A stretch of DNA of 10,625 bases, from assembly GCA_030649445.1 (NCBI GenBank), contig JAUSKR010000049.1, forward strand, positions 1-10,625, written 5' to 3'. Made by a program: the position numbers and the translations under genes. Source of the stretch: a bacterium (GTDB lineage: Bacteria > Patescibacteriota > UBA1384 > XYA2-FULL-43-10 > 1-14-0-10-43-13). Under the pieces are notes generated by a model, which saw only the letters and a program-made list of their open reading frames with translations, was not told where the DNA came from and made no database searches. How positions within the stretch are numbered: position 1 is the first letter of the stretch; each line of letters starts with the position of its first letter. Shown here one piece after another: positions 1 through 6,530 of this stretch.

Positions 1-402
1 TCGATTCTGAGGCATTATTCATACTTTGTGTGATAATTTGTACCTTAGTCCGTCAATTTGAGCTCGATTACGCCAATTCCGCGACTTGATATTTTAACAG
101 TAGTATTTTTATATAATTATATTTGTCGGTTTATTTTGCAAATCTATTTGTTATTTTATATTTCCGAAAGATTAGCACCGCCTGATTTATCGGGATTTTA
201 TTCCGGTAAAAAATAGAATGACAAATAAAATTGACCACTCCCCTGCCATGTCATCGACTCTGACCATTCGACGTTGCTCAGGTCAAGCTGAGTTCAATCG
301 AAGCCTGAGGTCTAGCGACCTCGTCGCTCAGACTCGAAGAGAGCAAAGTCGAACGGGCCTATTTATCTCGAGTTTAATCAAGGGACTCTGCACAAACTAA
401 AA
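1..402. other. Intergenic region at left edge, no supported gene
   Basis: I see no convincing gene here. Bases 90-180 are very AT-rich and contain TATAAT-like strings on both strands that are expected by chance in such sequence. A weak inverted repeat with G-T wobbles lies at 186-210. Bases 265-333 hold imperfect palindromes (separate entry). A plus-strand frame from 218 to 400 is open, but it reads through those repeats, has no ribosome binding site and encodes low-complexity Ser/Arg-rich sequence, so I do not call it. On the minus strand an ATG at 20-22 runs off the window after seven codons and cannot be judged. No clear terminator was found downstream of secF. Confidence 0.6.
265..333. 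repeat. Cluster of imperfect inverted repeats
   Basis: Two adjacent stem-loops can be read. The first, 265-303, has arms around TTCGA and CTCAG that pair imperfectly. The second is tight: GTCTAGCGAC at 310-319, a CTC loop at 320-322, and GTCGCTCAGAC at 323-333, one bulged base from perfect. Flanking sequence to about 354 continues the same GAGCAAAGTCGA-type vocabulary. The wording resembles the dispersed TTCGACT...CTCAG palindromes seen in many uncultured bacterial genomes (recalled family resemblance, not searched). It is probably a decayed copy of an intergenic repeat element. Confidence 0.55.
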
Positions 403-1299
403 TTATTTAGCTTTTTCGGTTTTCTTGTGCCACCAGACCAGAAGCGGTGTGGCGTTGAAAATTGATGAATAAGTTCCAATAATGATTCCAAAGACTAAAG
501 TCAAAATAAATTGTCGGATAGATGAACTGCCAAAGACAAGCATCGCCAGAAGAACGATGATCGTCGTCATCGAGGTGTTGATCGATCTGACAATTGTTTG
601 ATTTATACTTTCTTCAGCTGAAATAGTGATATCTTTTTTCGGGTTCTTGATGAAATTCTCACGGAGCCGGTCATAGACAACAATAGTATCGTGAACAGAG
701 AAGCCCATAATAGTTAGAAGCGCAGTTGTAAACAGGGCGTTGACTTCCATCCAGACGAAGAAATGGCCAGTCAGGGCAACAAAACCAGTCGTAATTAAAA
801 GATCATGGATGAGGGCGATGACAGCACAAACGCCAAACTTCCATGACGACAGAGGTTTTGGTACTTTTCGGAAAGCAAAAGCAACAAAGATGATAATACC
901 GAATGAGGCAATTATCACGGCCCAGATCGATTTTATTGTTAGATCTTTACCAATAACGGGACCGACGGTGTTATAGCTTGTTTCAGTATAATCGGCGATT
1001 TTTGATTTGAGGTTGGCAGTCAGTTTGACATGTTCGTCGTTCGACAGGGTTCTTAGCTGGATGATTGCCTGATCAGTACCACTGTCTTTGGTCTGATAAC
1101 CAGTAAAGCCCTCAGTGTCCAAAACATTTTTCGCCAGATCAATTCTATTTATTTCAGCGGATTGAAATTCGATATTTGTACCACCCTTATAATCGATGCC
1201 GATACGAAGGCCAAAAACCGCCCAAAATATGATCGAGAGAACAGCCAGAACGATTGAAAAGGTAAACCAAATCCAGCTGTTTTTGATTATTCTATACAT
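403..1299 (-). CDS. secF: Protein translocase subunit SecF
   Basis: SecF pairs with SecD in the cytoplasmic membrane to assist late, proton-motive-force-dependent steps of Sec protein export. At 298 residues it is full length for the family. A first membrane segment (about 11-30) is followed by the SecF signature GIDYKGGT at 34-41, a short periplasmic domain to about 115, and five more membrane segments. The second signature, GFSVHDTIVVYDRLREN at 199-215, is intact, as is an IHD at 164-166. The ATG overlaps the end of secD by 8 bases, and an AAGAGG ribosome binding site lies about 8 bases upstream inside the last codons of secD, so the two are translationally coupled. The stop is TAA. I see nothing unusual in the protein. 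Confidence 0.97.
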   Translation of the reverse strand: MYRIIKNSWIWFTFSIVLAVLSIIFWAVFGLRIGIDYKGGTNIEFQSAEINRIDLAKNVLDTEGFTGYQTKDSGTDQAIIQLRTLSNDEHVKLTANLKSKIADYTETSYNTVGPVIGKDLTIKSIWAVIIASFGIIIFVAFAFRKVPKPLSSWKFGVCAVIALIHDLLITTGFVALTGHFFVWMEVNALFTTALLTIMGFSVHDTIVVYDRLRENFIKNPKKDITISAEESINQTIVRSINTSMTTIIVLLAMLVFGSSSIRQFILTLVFGIIIGTYSSIFNATPLLVWWHKKTEKAK

Positions 1300-2593
1300 T
1301 GATAAACCTCTTTAGCGGGCTAGTGGCTAATAGTAACAAAACCGTTCGAGTCAGAGTGATGGCGGTGAATAAACTAATGGCGATACCAATCATCAGAGTC
1401 AGGGCAAAACCGCGGACTGGTCCGGATCCGGTAATATAATAAAGTATCAAACAAGTAATGATTGAAGAAATATTCGAGTCGCGGATTGAATTCCAGCTTC
1501 GCCTGAAACCGTCGATCAAGGCAAGGTTCAGTTCCTTGCCGCTCTTTAACTCTTCTTTCAGGCGCTCAAAAATCAGGACATTAGCATCAATTGCCATACC
1601 GATAGACAAGACAAATCCAGCGATGCCGGCCAACGTCATAGTGACTGGAATAATTTTATAAATAGCTAGTGCAAAAATGGCATAAATAGTCAGAGCAAAC
1701 ATTGCCACTAATCCGGGAAATTTATAATAAGAGATCATAAAAATTGACACAAGAAATAGTCCGATCAAGCCGGCAACAATGCTAGTCTTCAAAGAGTCCT
1801 TACCGAGTGTAGCGCCGATATTTTGCTGACCGATCAATTTTGTCGGCACCGGCAACATACCTTCATTTAACCGTTTAGCCAGATCTTGAGCTTCTTTGAT
1901 GTCTTTAGACCCGGTTATGACCGCCTGACCATCGGATATTTCAGTCTGGACATTTGGCGCCGAAACAATTTTATTATCTAAAACTATGGCAATTTGTTTA
2001 TTGAGATTATCCTTGGTCAAGCTACGGAATTTCTCTGTTCCGGTGTTATCGAATTGAATCGAGACAACCGGAGCTGAGGCCGCCACTCCAGTCGATTCGC
2101 TCTGAAAAGTGGCATCGGCTTTTGTCAGATTGCGGCCGGTCAGATCGGATTTCTTCCAAAAACCCGGGTATGAATAGTCCTGATCATAATAGTCTTTGAG
2201 CTGAATTCCATCCGTCTCAGTCCCGACGGTCATAAAATTAAGCTCATAAGTTTGGCCAATCTTCGCAATCGCACTATTGATGTCTTTGATTCCCGGCAGG
2301 TCGATAAGAATTCTATCACCACTAGATGTTTGAATATTTGGTTCAGCTACTCCAAGAGCGTTGATTCGCTGGCTAAAAACACTCTCGAGATTATTCAAAT
2401 CTTTTAATTTATCTGTTGAAGTAGAGAGATCAGCCTGATAGATCAATTCTGTACCGCCAACAAGATCAAGACCAAGTTGTGCTTTGGTCTTGTCACCACC
2501 GAGCCAGCCCGGGCTTACAGGTATATCAATCAGCATGGCCAAGATCACAAGAACCATGATCGTAGTAAACAATATCCAAAGCCTTGTTTTCAT
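1292..2593 (-). CDS. secD: Protein translocase subunit SecD
   Basis: SecD is the partner of SecF in the SecDF export-assisting complex. The 433-residue protein is shorter than the E. coli protein (about 615), as in Gram-positive-type and other compact SecD. It has one N-terminal membrane segment (about 5-22), the signature LGLDLVGG at 40-47, the RINALGV...PNIQ block at 76-88, DLPGI at 98-102, a periplasmic P1-like domain with QFDNTGTEKF near 180-189, then five membrane segments from about 270. The conserved SIGMAIDANVLIFERLKEE lies at 330-348. The ATG is supported by an AGGAG ribosome binding site at 2603-2607. Its own promoter lies just upstream (2624-2652). It forms a two-gene operon with secF. 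Confidence 0.97.
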   Translation of the reverse strand: MKTRLWILFTTIMVLVILAMLIDIPVSPGWLGGDKTKAQLGLDLVGGTELIYQADLSTSTDKLKDLNNLESVFSQRINALGVAEPNIQTSSGDRILIDLPGIKDINSAIAKIGQTYELNFMTVGTETDGIQLKDYYDQDYSYPGFWKKSDLTGRNLTKADATFQSESTGVAASAPVVSIQFDNTGTEKFRSLTKDNLNKQIAIVLDNKIVSAPNVQTEISDGQAVITGSKDIKEAQDLAKRLNEGMLPVPTKLIGQQNIGATLGKDSLKTSIVAGLIGLFLVSIFMISYYKFPGLVAMFALTIYAIFALAIYKIIPVTMTLAGIAGFVLSIGMAIDANVLIFERLKEELKSGKELNLALIDGFRRSWNSIRDSNISSIITCLILYYITGSGPVRGFALTLMIGIAISLFTAITLTRTVLLLLATSPLKRFINV

Positions 2594-2623
2594 TCAAAAA
2601 ATCTCCTACTAACCTTTGTCATT

Positions 2624-2652
2624 ATTCTAGTATAATAGCAAGGAATAGTCAA
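2624..2652 (-). promoter_or_regulatory. Sigma70-type promoter for secDF
   Basis: On the minus strand TTGACT (2647-2652) is separated by exactly 17 bases from TAGAAT (2624-2629), close to the sigma70 consensus. The -35 box begins one base after the stop codon of the upstream gene, so the entire promoter fits in the 60-base gap before secD. The predicted start lies about 25 bases upstream of the secD ATG, which leaves room for the AGGAG site. This indicates that secDF can be transcribed independently of the upstream gene. Confidence 0.6.
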
Positions 2653-2653
2653 C

Positions 2654-3280
2654 TTAGATTATCGGGCAAACTGCTGCTTTGCCGTCTTTGATTAATTTAG
2701 GTAAAACATCATCCTCGAGCATAGAGAAACCTTTTGGCAGATAATTGATAATTTCTGGTTCAAAAATATAGATTCCCAACAGACTGTCAATATCATCAGT
2801 GGCGATGGTTGCAGTAAATTTGTGTTTTTTGTGAAAATCTAACAAGCTGTTCATCTTGAAGTCGGAAAATTTGTGGTGGTTGATGACGATAAAAGTGCTC
2901 TTCAGTTCTTTTTTTAAAACAGCCAGGGCGCCACCAGATCCTTCACCTTTATCATTATAAATGAATTTGAGTCCATATTTTGCACCGTCGCCAAGCTTGT
3001 CTTTGATTTTATCACCCAAGAAACCAGTGGCAATGTTTATAGTATCAAGGCCAATTTCTTTGAGATTCGACAGCGCTTTTTCGACATTTGGAATTGATTT
3101 TAGAGCATCATCCCCGCCCATCAAAACAACAGCAACTTTTGTATCAGCTGCTCCTAATCCTTTTAAGATCAAAGATTCAATGGCGTGCGAACGGTTTCTG
3201 ATTGATGTCCCGTCAATCACTCGATCTACTTTATCAAGAACACTTTTCTTGATTGAGATTGTGACCCTTTCTCTTTCCAT
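2654..3280 (-). CDS. Ribbon-helix-helix domain fused to degenerate nucleotidyltransferase-like domain
   Basis: The protein is 208 residues from the chosen start. Residues 3-40 (RVTISIKKSVLDKVD...RSHAIESLI) read as a CopG/MetJ-type ribbon-helix-helix DNA-binding domain. Residues 47-208 resemble a sugar-phosphate nucleotidyltransferase: VAVVLMGG at 49-56, the IGLDTINIATGFLGDKI block at 76-92, GSGGAL at 114-119, and the C-terminal GIYIFEPEI...FSMLEDDVLPKLI at 169-197. The active-site features are missing: no GTRL after the Gly-Gly, no NGD metal-binding motif (INHHKFSD at 133-140 instead), and the stretch before GIYIFEP is much shorter than usual. I infer a DNA-binding protein with a non-catalytic, possibly ligand-sensing fold. 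I chose the ATG at 3278-3280 because AAAGGA lies 6 bases upstream. An in-frame ATG at 3325 has no such site and falls inside the predicted -10 box. Confidence 0.8.
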   Translation of the reverse strand: MERERVTISIKKSVLDKVDRVIDGTSIRNRSHAIESLILKGLGAADTKVAVVLMGGDDALKSIPNVEKALSNLKEIGLDTINIATGFLGDKIKDKLGDGAKYGLKFIYNDKGEGSGGALAVLKKELKSTFIVINHHKFSDFKMNSLLDFHKKHKFTATIATDDIDSLLGIYIFEPEIINYLPKGFSMLEDDVLPKLIKDGKAAVCPII

Positions 3281-3320
3281 AAAAAATCCTTTATTAATTT
3301 TTTTGTATTGTTCATAACTT

Positions 3321-3329
3321 ATCATAACA
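3321..3329 (-). promoter_or_regulatory. Extended -10 promoter for the RHH-fusion gene
   Basis: The minus strand reads TGTTATGAT, a TGn-TATGAT extended -10 element. It would start transcription near 3314, about 34 bases before the ATG at 3280 and upstream of its AAAGGA site. A TTGACT lies upstream but only 13 bases away, too close for a standard -35, so the extended -10 is the main evidence. The element sits immediately after the terminator hairpin of the preceding operon. Confidence 0.4.
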
Positions 3330-3330
3330 A

Positions 3331-3362
3331 AAAATAATTAGTCAACACTGGCTAATTATTTT
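3331..3362 (-). terminator. AT-rich hairpin terminator after rluD
   Basis: AAAATAATTAG at 3352-3362 (minus strand) pairs perfectly over 11 bases with CTAATTATTTT at 3331-3341 around a 10-base loop. The descending arm runs straight into further T residues (TTTTTTG), as expected of an intrinsic terminator for minus-strand transcription. It lies 20 bases after the rluD stop. The stem is AT-rich and therefore not strong. The T-tract is better on the minus strand than on the plus strand. Confidence 0.6.
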
Positions 3363-3381
3363 CATACAAATTAAGAAGAAA

Positions 3382-4350
3382 CTAGTCAGCCAGATTTAGT
3401 TTTGCGAGTGTGTTAGAAAAATCAGCCGGTGGAGGCGCTTCAAAATGTTGTTGTTTATCCCGGCCGGGCAGAATGATTGAAAGCTTCTTCGCATGCAACA
3501 TCTGCCTTTCAATCCCGAGTCGTCTTGAGACGGTTAAGCTTTTCTTGGAGTTATAGACTGTGTCGCCGAGAACCGGAAAACCGGCAATTTTGGCCTGAGT
3601 CCTGATTTGATGTGTCCGGCCGGTTTCTATATCAAATTCAATCAACGAAACTTTTTCGCCTGTTTTTGTCGTGAAGTAATTAATTACTCTGAAATTGGAA
3701 ATGGCTTCTCTCCCCTTTTCCTTGCCAACCTCGGTATAAGATTTGCGGTTTCTCGAATCTCTGCCGAGATAATTAACTAGCCGGCCTTTTTCAGTTTTGG
3801 GCCAGTCGCCGCAAATGGCCCAGTATTTCTTTTTAACTTTTCTGTCTTTTATCTGTTTCGAAAGACTGATCATCGCTTTTGTGTTTTTGGCAACTATCAA
3901 AATTCCGGACGTGTCTTTATCGAGCCGGTGAACCAGGCCGGGCCTTGATTCAGATAGCTTGCTCCCCTTCTCGATAACAGCATCTTTTATCCGCGGAAAA
4001 TTATAGGCCAAAGCATTGACAAGGGTCCCACTATGGTTGCCGGTCGCCGGATGGACGACAAGTCCAGCTTGCTTATTCACGACAACGACATCTTTGTTCT
4101 CAAAAATAACATCCAGCGGAATATTTTCCGCTTCAATCGGGCCAAGCGCCTGTTTTTCGATTAAATCAAATTTGATCTTGTCCCCTGTTTCAATGCGATA
4201 GCTGGCTTTTTTTACTGAATCATTGACAATGACCAATTTATTTTTGATCAGATGACTAAAATACGACCTCGAGTAGTCGGGGTTTTTTTGAAATAAATAT
4301 TGATCCAGCCGGATGCCCTGATCTTTTTTATCGACGATAAGTTTTATCAT
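3382..4350 (-). CDS. rluD: RluA/RluD-family pseudouridine synthase
   Basis: This enzyme isomerises uridine to pseudouridine in RNA. RluD itself modifies the helix 69 loop of 23S rRNA. The 322 residues show an N-terminal S4 RNA-binding domain (about 1-65, IRLDQYL...SRSYFSHLIKNKLVIVN) and the catalytic domain from about 85. The signature HRLDKDTSGILIVAK at 141-155 carries the catalytic Asp144, and GRTHQIR at 244-250 and the C-terminal MLHAKKL at 284-290 are also present. The S4 domain and full length fit the RluD subgroup, but the family includes several close paralogues, so the exact rRNA target is inferred. The ATG overlaps the stop of the upstream deacetylase gene as ATGA. There is no ribosome binding site of its own, which suggests translational coupling. 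The stop is TAG. Confidence 0.9.
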   Translation of the reverse strand: MIKLIVDKKDQGIRLDQYLFQKNPDYSRSYFSHLIKNKLVIVNDSVKKASYRIETGDKIKFDLIEKQALGPIEAENIPLDVIFENKDVVVVNKQAGLVVHPATGNHSGTLVNALAYNFPRIKDAVIEKGSKLSESRPGLVHRLDKDTSGILIVAKNTKAMISLSKQIKDRKVKKKYWAICGDWPKTEKGRLVNYLGRDSRNRKSYTEVGKEKGREAISNFRVINYFTTKTGEKVSLIEFDIETGRTHQIRTQAKIAGFPVLGDTVYNSKKSLTVSRRLGIERQMLHAKKLSIILPGRDKQQHFEAPPPADFSNTLAKLNLAD

Positions 4351-5189
4351 TTGATGAGTGAGGCAATATTAGTGTCCGGACCGATGCGATAGCGGGAAAG
4401 TATGAGCGGATCGGTAAAATCAGCTAGCCCATTTTTTGTCGTGGTGGCATATTTATATCCTGAATTTTTGACAAGTGCAACAACCGCGTCATTGAATTTG
4501 CCGGCAGGATAACAAAAGGAAATGACAGGTTTGCCAGTGATGTTTTCTAAAATTGGCTGGCTGTCAGTAATTTCATTTTTGGCTTTGGCTAGAGAGATTG
4601 TGGCGAGATTCTGGTGTGAGATAGTATGAGAACCGATTTCGATGCCATAGCTGGCGATTTCTTTGATCTGGCTGTTATTCATATAGCGGCCGCCATTAAA
4701 ACCCGTGACAATGTATGAAACAGCCGTCATTTGTCTCTTCTTCAATTCAGGATAAGCATTTTGGTAAAAATCAATGTAACCATCATCAAATGTTAAAATA
4801 ATTGATTTGGCGGGAACAATGTTCTTCTCGACATCGCGGAAAGTGATCGTCTGATATCCTTTTGATTTGAGATAATCCAATTGAGCGGCAAATTTGGCTG
4901 GTGAAACTGACAGTCCGACGCCTATTGGGTCACCTTGGTCGGTATAATCGCGAATGTAATGGTACATCAGAATCGGAATTTTGCCGGTATATGTTAATCT
5001 AGGTGGTTCGACTGGTGGAGTGGCGATATCGGCTTGAGCACTGACCGATGCGGCTGAATTGCTAGAAGTGTTATCAGCTGCCACTTTTTTGATAGTTTGG
5101 TGAGTTTTTGAATACGCAAAAATCCCTGTTACTAGCATAACCACAATAATTAGAATGTTGACAACGATGTTTTTTCTATTTCTTTTCAC
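4347..5189 (-). CDS. Membrane-anchored polysaccharide deacetylase (CE4/NodB)
   Basis: The family removes acetyl groups from N- or O-acetylated polysaccharides such as peptidoglycan or surface glycans. Residues 1-7 are basic, 8-26 form a membrane anchor or uncleaved signal, 30-65 are a Ser/Ala/Pro-rich linker, and the NodB domain starts at about 70 (PILMYHYI). The motifs are intact: TFDDG at 133-137 with catalytic Asp135 and metal-binding Asp136, SHTISH at 187-192 with metal-binding His188 and His192, and FCYPAGKFN at 225-233. The domain therefore faces the outside of the cell and is probably active. The start is GTG, with no Shine-Dalgarno site. The 21-base spacer after rmuC is three exact heptad repeats. 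The gene is the middle member of the rmuC operon. The substrate cannot be read from sequence. Confidence 0.9.
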   Translation of the reverse strand: MKRNRKNIVVNILIIVVMLVTGIFAYSKTHQTIKKVAADNTSSNSAASVSAQADIATPPVEPPRLTYTGKIPILMYHYIRDYTDQGDPIGVGLSVSPAKFAAQLDYLKSKGYQTITFRDVEKNIVPAKSIILTFDDGYIDFYQNAYPELKKRQMTAVSYIVTGFNGGRYMNNSQIKEIASYGIEIGSHTISHQNLATISLAKAKNEITDSQPILENITGKPVISFCYPAGKFNDAVVALVKNSGYKYATTTKNGLADFTDPLILSRYRIGPDTNIASLIK

Positions 5190-5210
5190 TTTTAACTTTT
5201 AACTTTTAAC
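5190..5210. repeat. Three tandem heptads TTTTAAC
   Basis: Bases 5190-5210 are exactly three copies of TTTTAAC (GTTAAAA on the coding minus strand). They fill the whole gap between the rmuC stop and the deacetylase GTG. The same heptad recurs at 6902-6929, next to the stop of the helicase gene. Confidence 0.85.
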
Positions 5211-6308
5211 TTATCCCTCTTTGTCCGGCCCGTCGATCAATCCGAGGTCCAATTCCCCGCCCTGTTTTCCTTCGGATAATTTATAGACATCTTTATCAAT
5301 TTTTTTAAATTCTTTCGACGAATTATTGTAAGCATTGACTGTCGCGCCGAGATTCGAGCCGATTTTGTCGTAATGTGTTTCGAAAGCGCCCAGATGTTTG
5401 CCAAGTTCGCCAACTCTGACGAGAATTTCTTTGACAGATTCTTCCATCTTCAAGGCCTTGAGGCCATGGAGAACGGTCTCAAGGTAGGCGTAGAAAGATG
5501 TCGGTGAGACGATGATAACATGTTTTTTGAAAGCGTATTCGATCAAATCATTGGTATTTATTTCAATCGTCCCGACCTTATAAATTAGCAAATTATAATA
5601 AATTCCCTCGGCCGGTATAAACATAAAAGCAAAGTCGGTTGTATTTTGGCGCGGGTCGATATATTTGGCCGTCTCATCAATTCTGTTTTTAATGTCCTGC
5701 TTGAATTCTTTTTCCAGAACGGACCGGCGCTCCTCGTCCTTCTCTTCCATAATTTTGTTGTATTTCTCGAGCGAGAATTTGGCGTCGACCGGCACGATTT
5801 TATCGTTAAAAAAGATGGCCGCATCGACAATCGTGCCGTTGGCAAATTTGTATTGCATCTTGTATTGAGACGGCTGGAAAACATTGGCCAGCAGAGCTTC
5901 AAGGAAGTATTCCCCTAAAATTCCGCGCTGTTTTGGATTTTTCAAAATGTTTTCTAAGCTTTTCATCTGATCGGCAAAATTGACAATCTGCTTGTTGGTC
6001 TCACCCAGCTCAGTCATTTTCTTTGTCACATCCTTGATAATGGCCGAACTTTGGGCAAACTGCGTTTGAATCGTGTCGTGGGATTTGGCCAAGTTATGGT
6101 TGACCTGGTCGTAAATGCGGTCGAGCTTGTTTTGCATCTCGACCCGGCTCTTGTCGGTCGAGTCCCTGACCTCGGTTCGGACTCTTTCAAGTGAATCTAG
6201 TAGAATTTTCTCCACACCAGTCTCGGTTGGCTTCTGGTTTTTGGAAAATGTGTAAATTAAATAGACTAGGGCGAGAAAAACTAATACCAATAAGATTGTC
6301 GTTGCCAT
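5211..6308 (-). CDS. rmuC: RmuC-family DNA recombination protein
   Basis: RmuC proteins are predicted nucleases of the restriction-endonuclease-like fold, linked in E. coli to limiting inversions at short inverted repeats. The 365-residue protein has an N-terminal membrane segment (about 3-20), a long predicted coiled coil (about 30-120), and the conserved core: RGILGE at 128-133, a PVDAKFSLEKY block at 173-183 that contains the likely active-site Asp and Lys, and FMFIPAEGIYYNLL at 228-241. The length is somewhat below the E. coli protein. The tail is hydrophilic and rich in Lys/Glu/Gly. The ATG has GGAGG at 6312-6316, only 3 bases upstream, a short spacing. It is the first gene of a probable three-gene operon with the deacetylase and rluD, a functionally mixed set. 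Confidence 0.93.
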   Translation of the reverse strand: MATTILLVLVFLALVYLIYTFSKNQKPTETGVEKILLDSLERVRTEVRDSTDKSRVEMQNKLDRIYDQVNHNLAKSHDTIQTQFAQSSAIIKDVTKKMTELGETNKQIVNFADQMKSLENILKNPKQRGILGEYFLEALLANVFQPSQYKMQYKFANGTIVDAAIFFNDKIVPVDAKFSLEKYNKIMEEKDEERRSVLEKEFKQDIKNRIDETAKYIDPRQNTTDFAFMFIPAEGIYYNLLIYKVGTIEINTNDLIEYAFKKHVIIVSPTSFYAYLETVLHGLKALKMEESVKEILVRVGELGKHLGAFETHYDKIGSNLGATVNAYNNSSKEFKKIDKDVYKLSEGKQGGELDLGLIDGPDKEG

Positions 6309-6338
6309 TTTCCTCCATTCAAAATTTTATCACTAACT

Positions 6339-6399
6339 TGTCATCCTGAACGGTAGTGAAGGATCTTTTATAAGATTCTTCGTTTCACTCAGAATGACA
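6339..6399. repeat. Imperfect palindromic repeat in the rmuC leader
   Basis: Two arms of about 28 bases face each other: TGTCATCCTGAACGG... from 6339 and its near-complement ending in CTCAGAATGACA at 6399, meeting at the central CTTTTATAAGATT region. Mismatches are scattered, so it is a somewhat decayed copy. The consensus TGTCATCCTGAG...AAGGATCTT is recognisable as a dispersed palindrome found in many unrelated bacterial genomes (recalled, not searched). It lies between the predicted rmuC start site and the rmuC ribosome binding site, so it should fold as a long hairpin in that mRNA leader. Confidence 0.85.
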
Positions 6400-6413
6400 T
6401 CAATGCAAGTGTA

Positions 6414-6441
6414 AGTATACCAGAAAATTCAATCCGAACAA
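6414..6441 (-). promoter_or_regulatory. Extended -10 promoter for the rmuC operon
   Basis: On the minus strand an extended -10 TGGTATACT occupies 6414-6422, with a weak -35 TTGTTC at 6436-6441 (16-base spacing). Transcription would start near 6407, giving a leader of about 100 bases that includes the palindrome at 6339-6399. Its -35 box lies 13 bases from the -35 box of the opposing plus-strand promoter, so the two are divergent and close enough to interfere. Confidence 0.5.
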
Positions 6442-6454
6442 AGCCCAAACACCA

Positions 6455-6483
6455 TTGACAAAACGGAAAAATGAGTCTATAAT
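6455..6483 (+). promoter_or_regulatory. Perfect consensus sigma70 promoter
   Basis: TTGACA at 6455-6460 and TATAAT at 6478-6483 are both exact consensus hexamers with the optimal 17-base spacing. This is the strongest promoter in the window and the only evident plus-strand one. It should start transcription near 6490 and drive the small GC-rich gene at 6531-6851. Confidence 0.8.
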
Positions 6484-6530
6484 TTCTCCTTGTGTGTGAA
6501 ATTCTCTAGTAGCTCAATGGCAATATTTTT

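Noticed and set aside
1..22. Minus-strand gene starting at an ATG at 20-22 and leaving the window
   Set aside because: Only seven codons are visible and there is no ribosome binding site, so there is too little to support a gene.
218..400. Plus-strand 60-codon open frame downstream of secF
   Set aside because: It reads through the inverted repeats, has no ribosome binding site, and its Ser/Arg-rich translation is typical of repeat-derived spurious frames.
2961..3317. Plus-strand 118-codon frame antisense to the RHH fusion
   Set aside because: It is an overlapping shadow without ribosome binding site or recognisable domain. The minus-strand frame has clear domain homology.
3281..3325. Fifteen extra N-terminal residues of the RHH fusion (ATG at 3325)
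   Set aside because: That ATG has no ribosome binding site and lies inside the predicted extended -10 box, while the ATG at 3280 has AAAGGA at ideal spacing and starts directly at the RHH domain.
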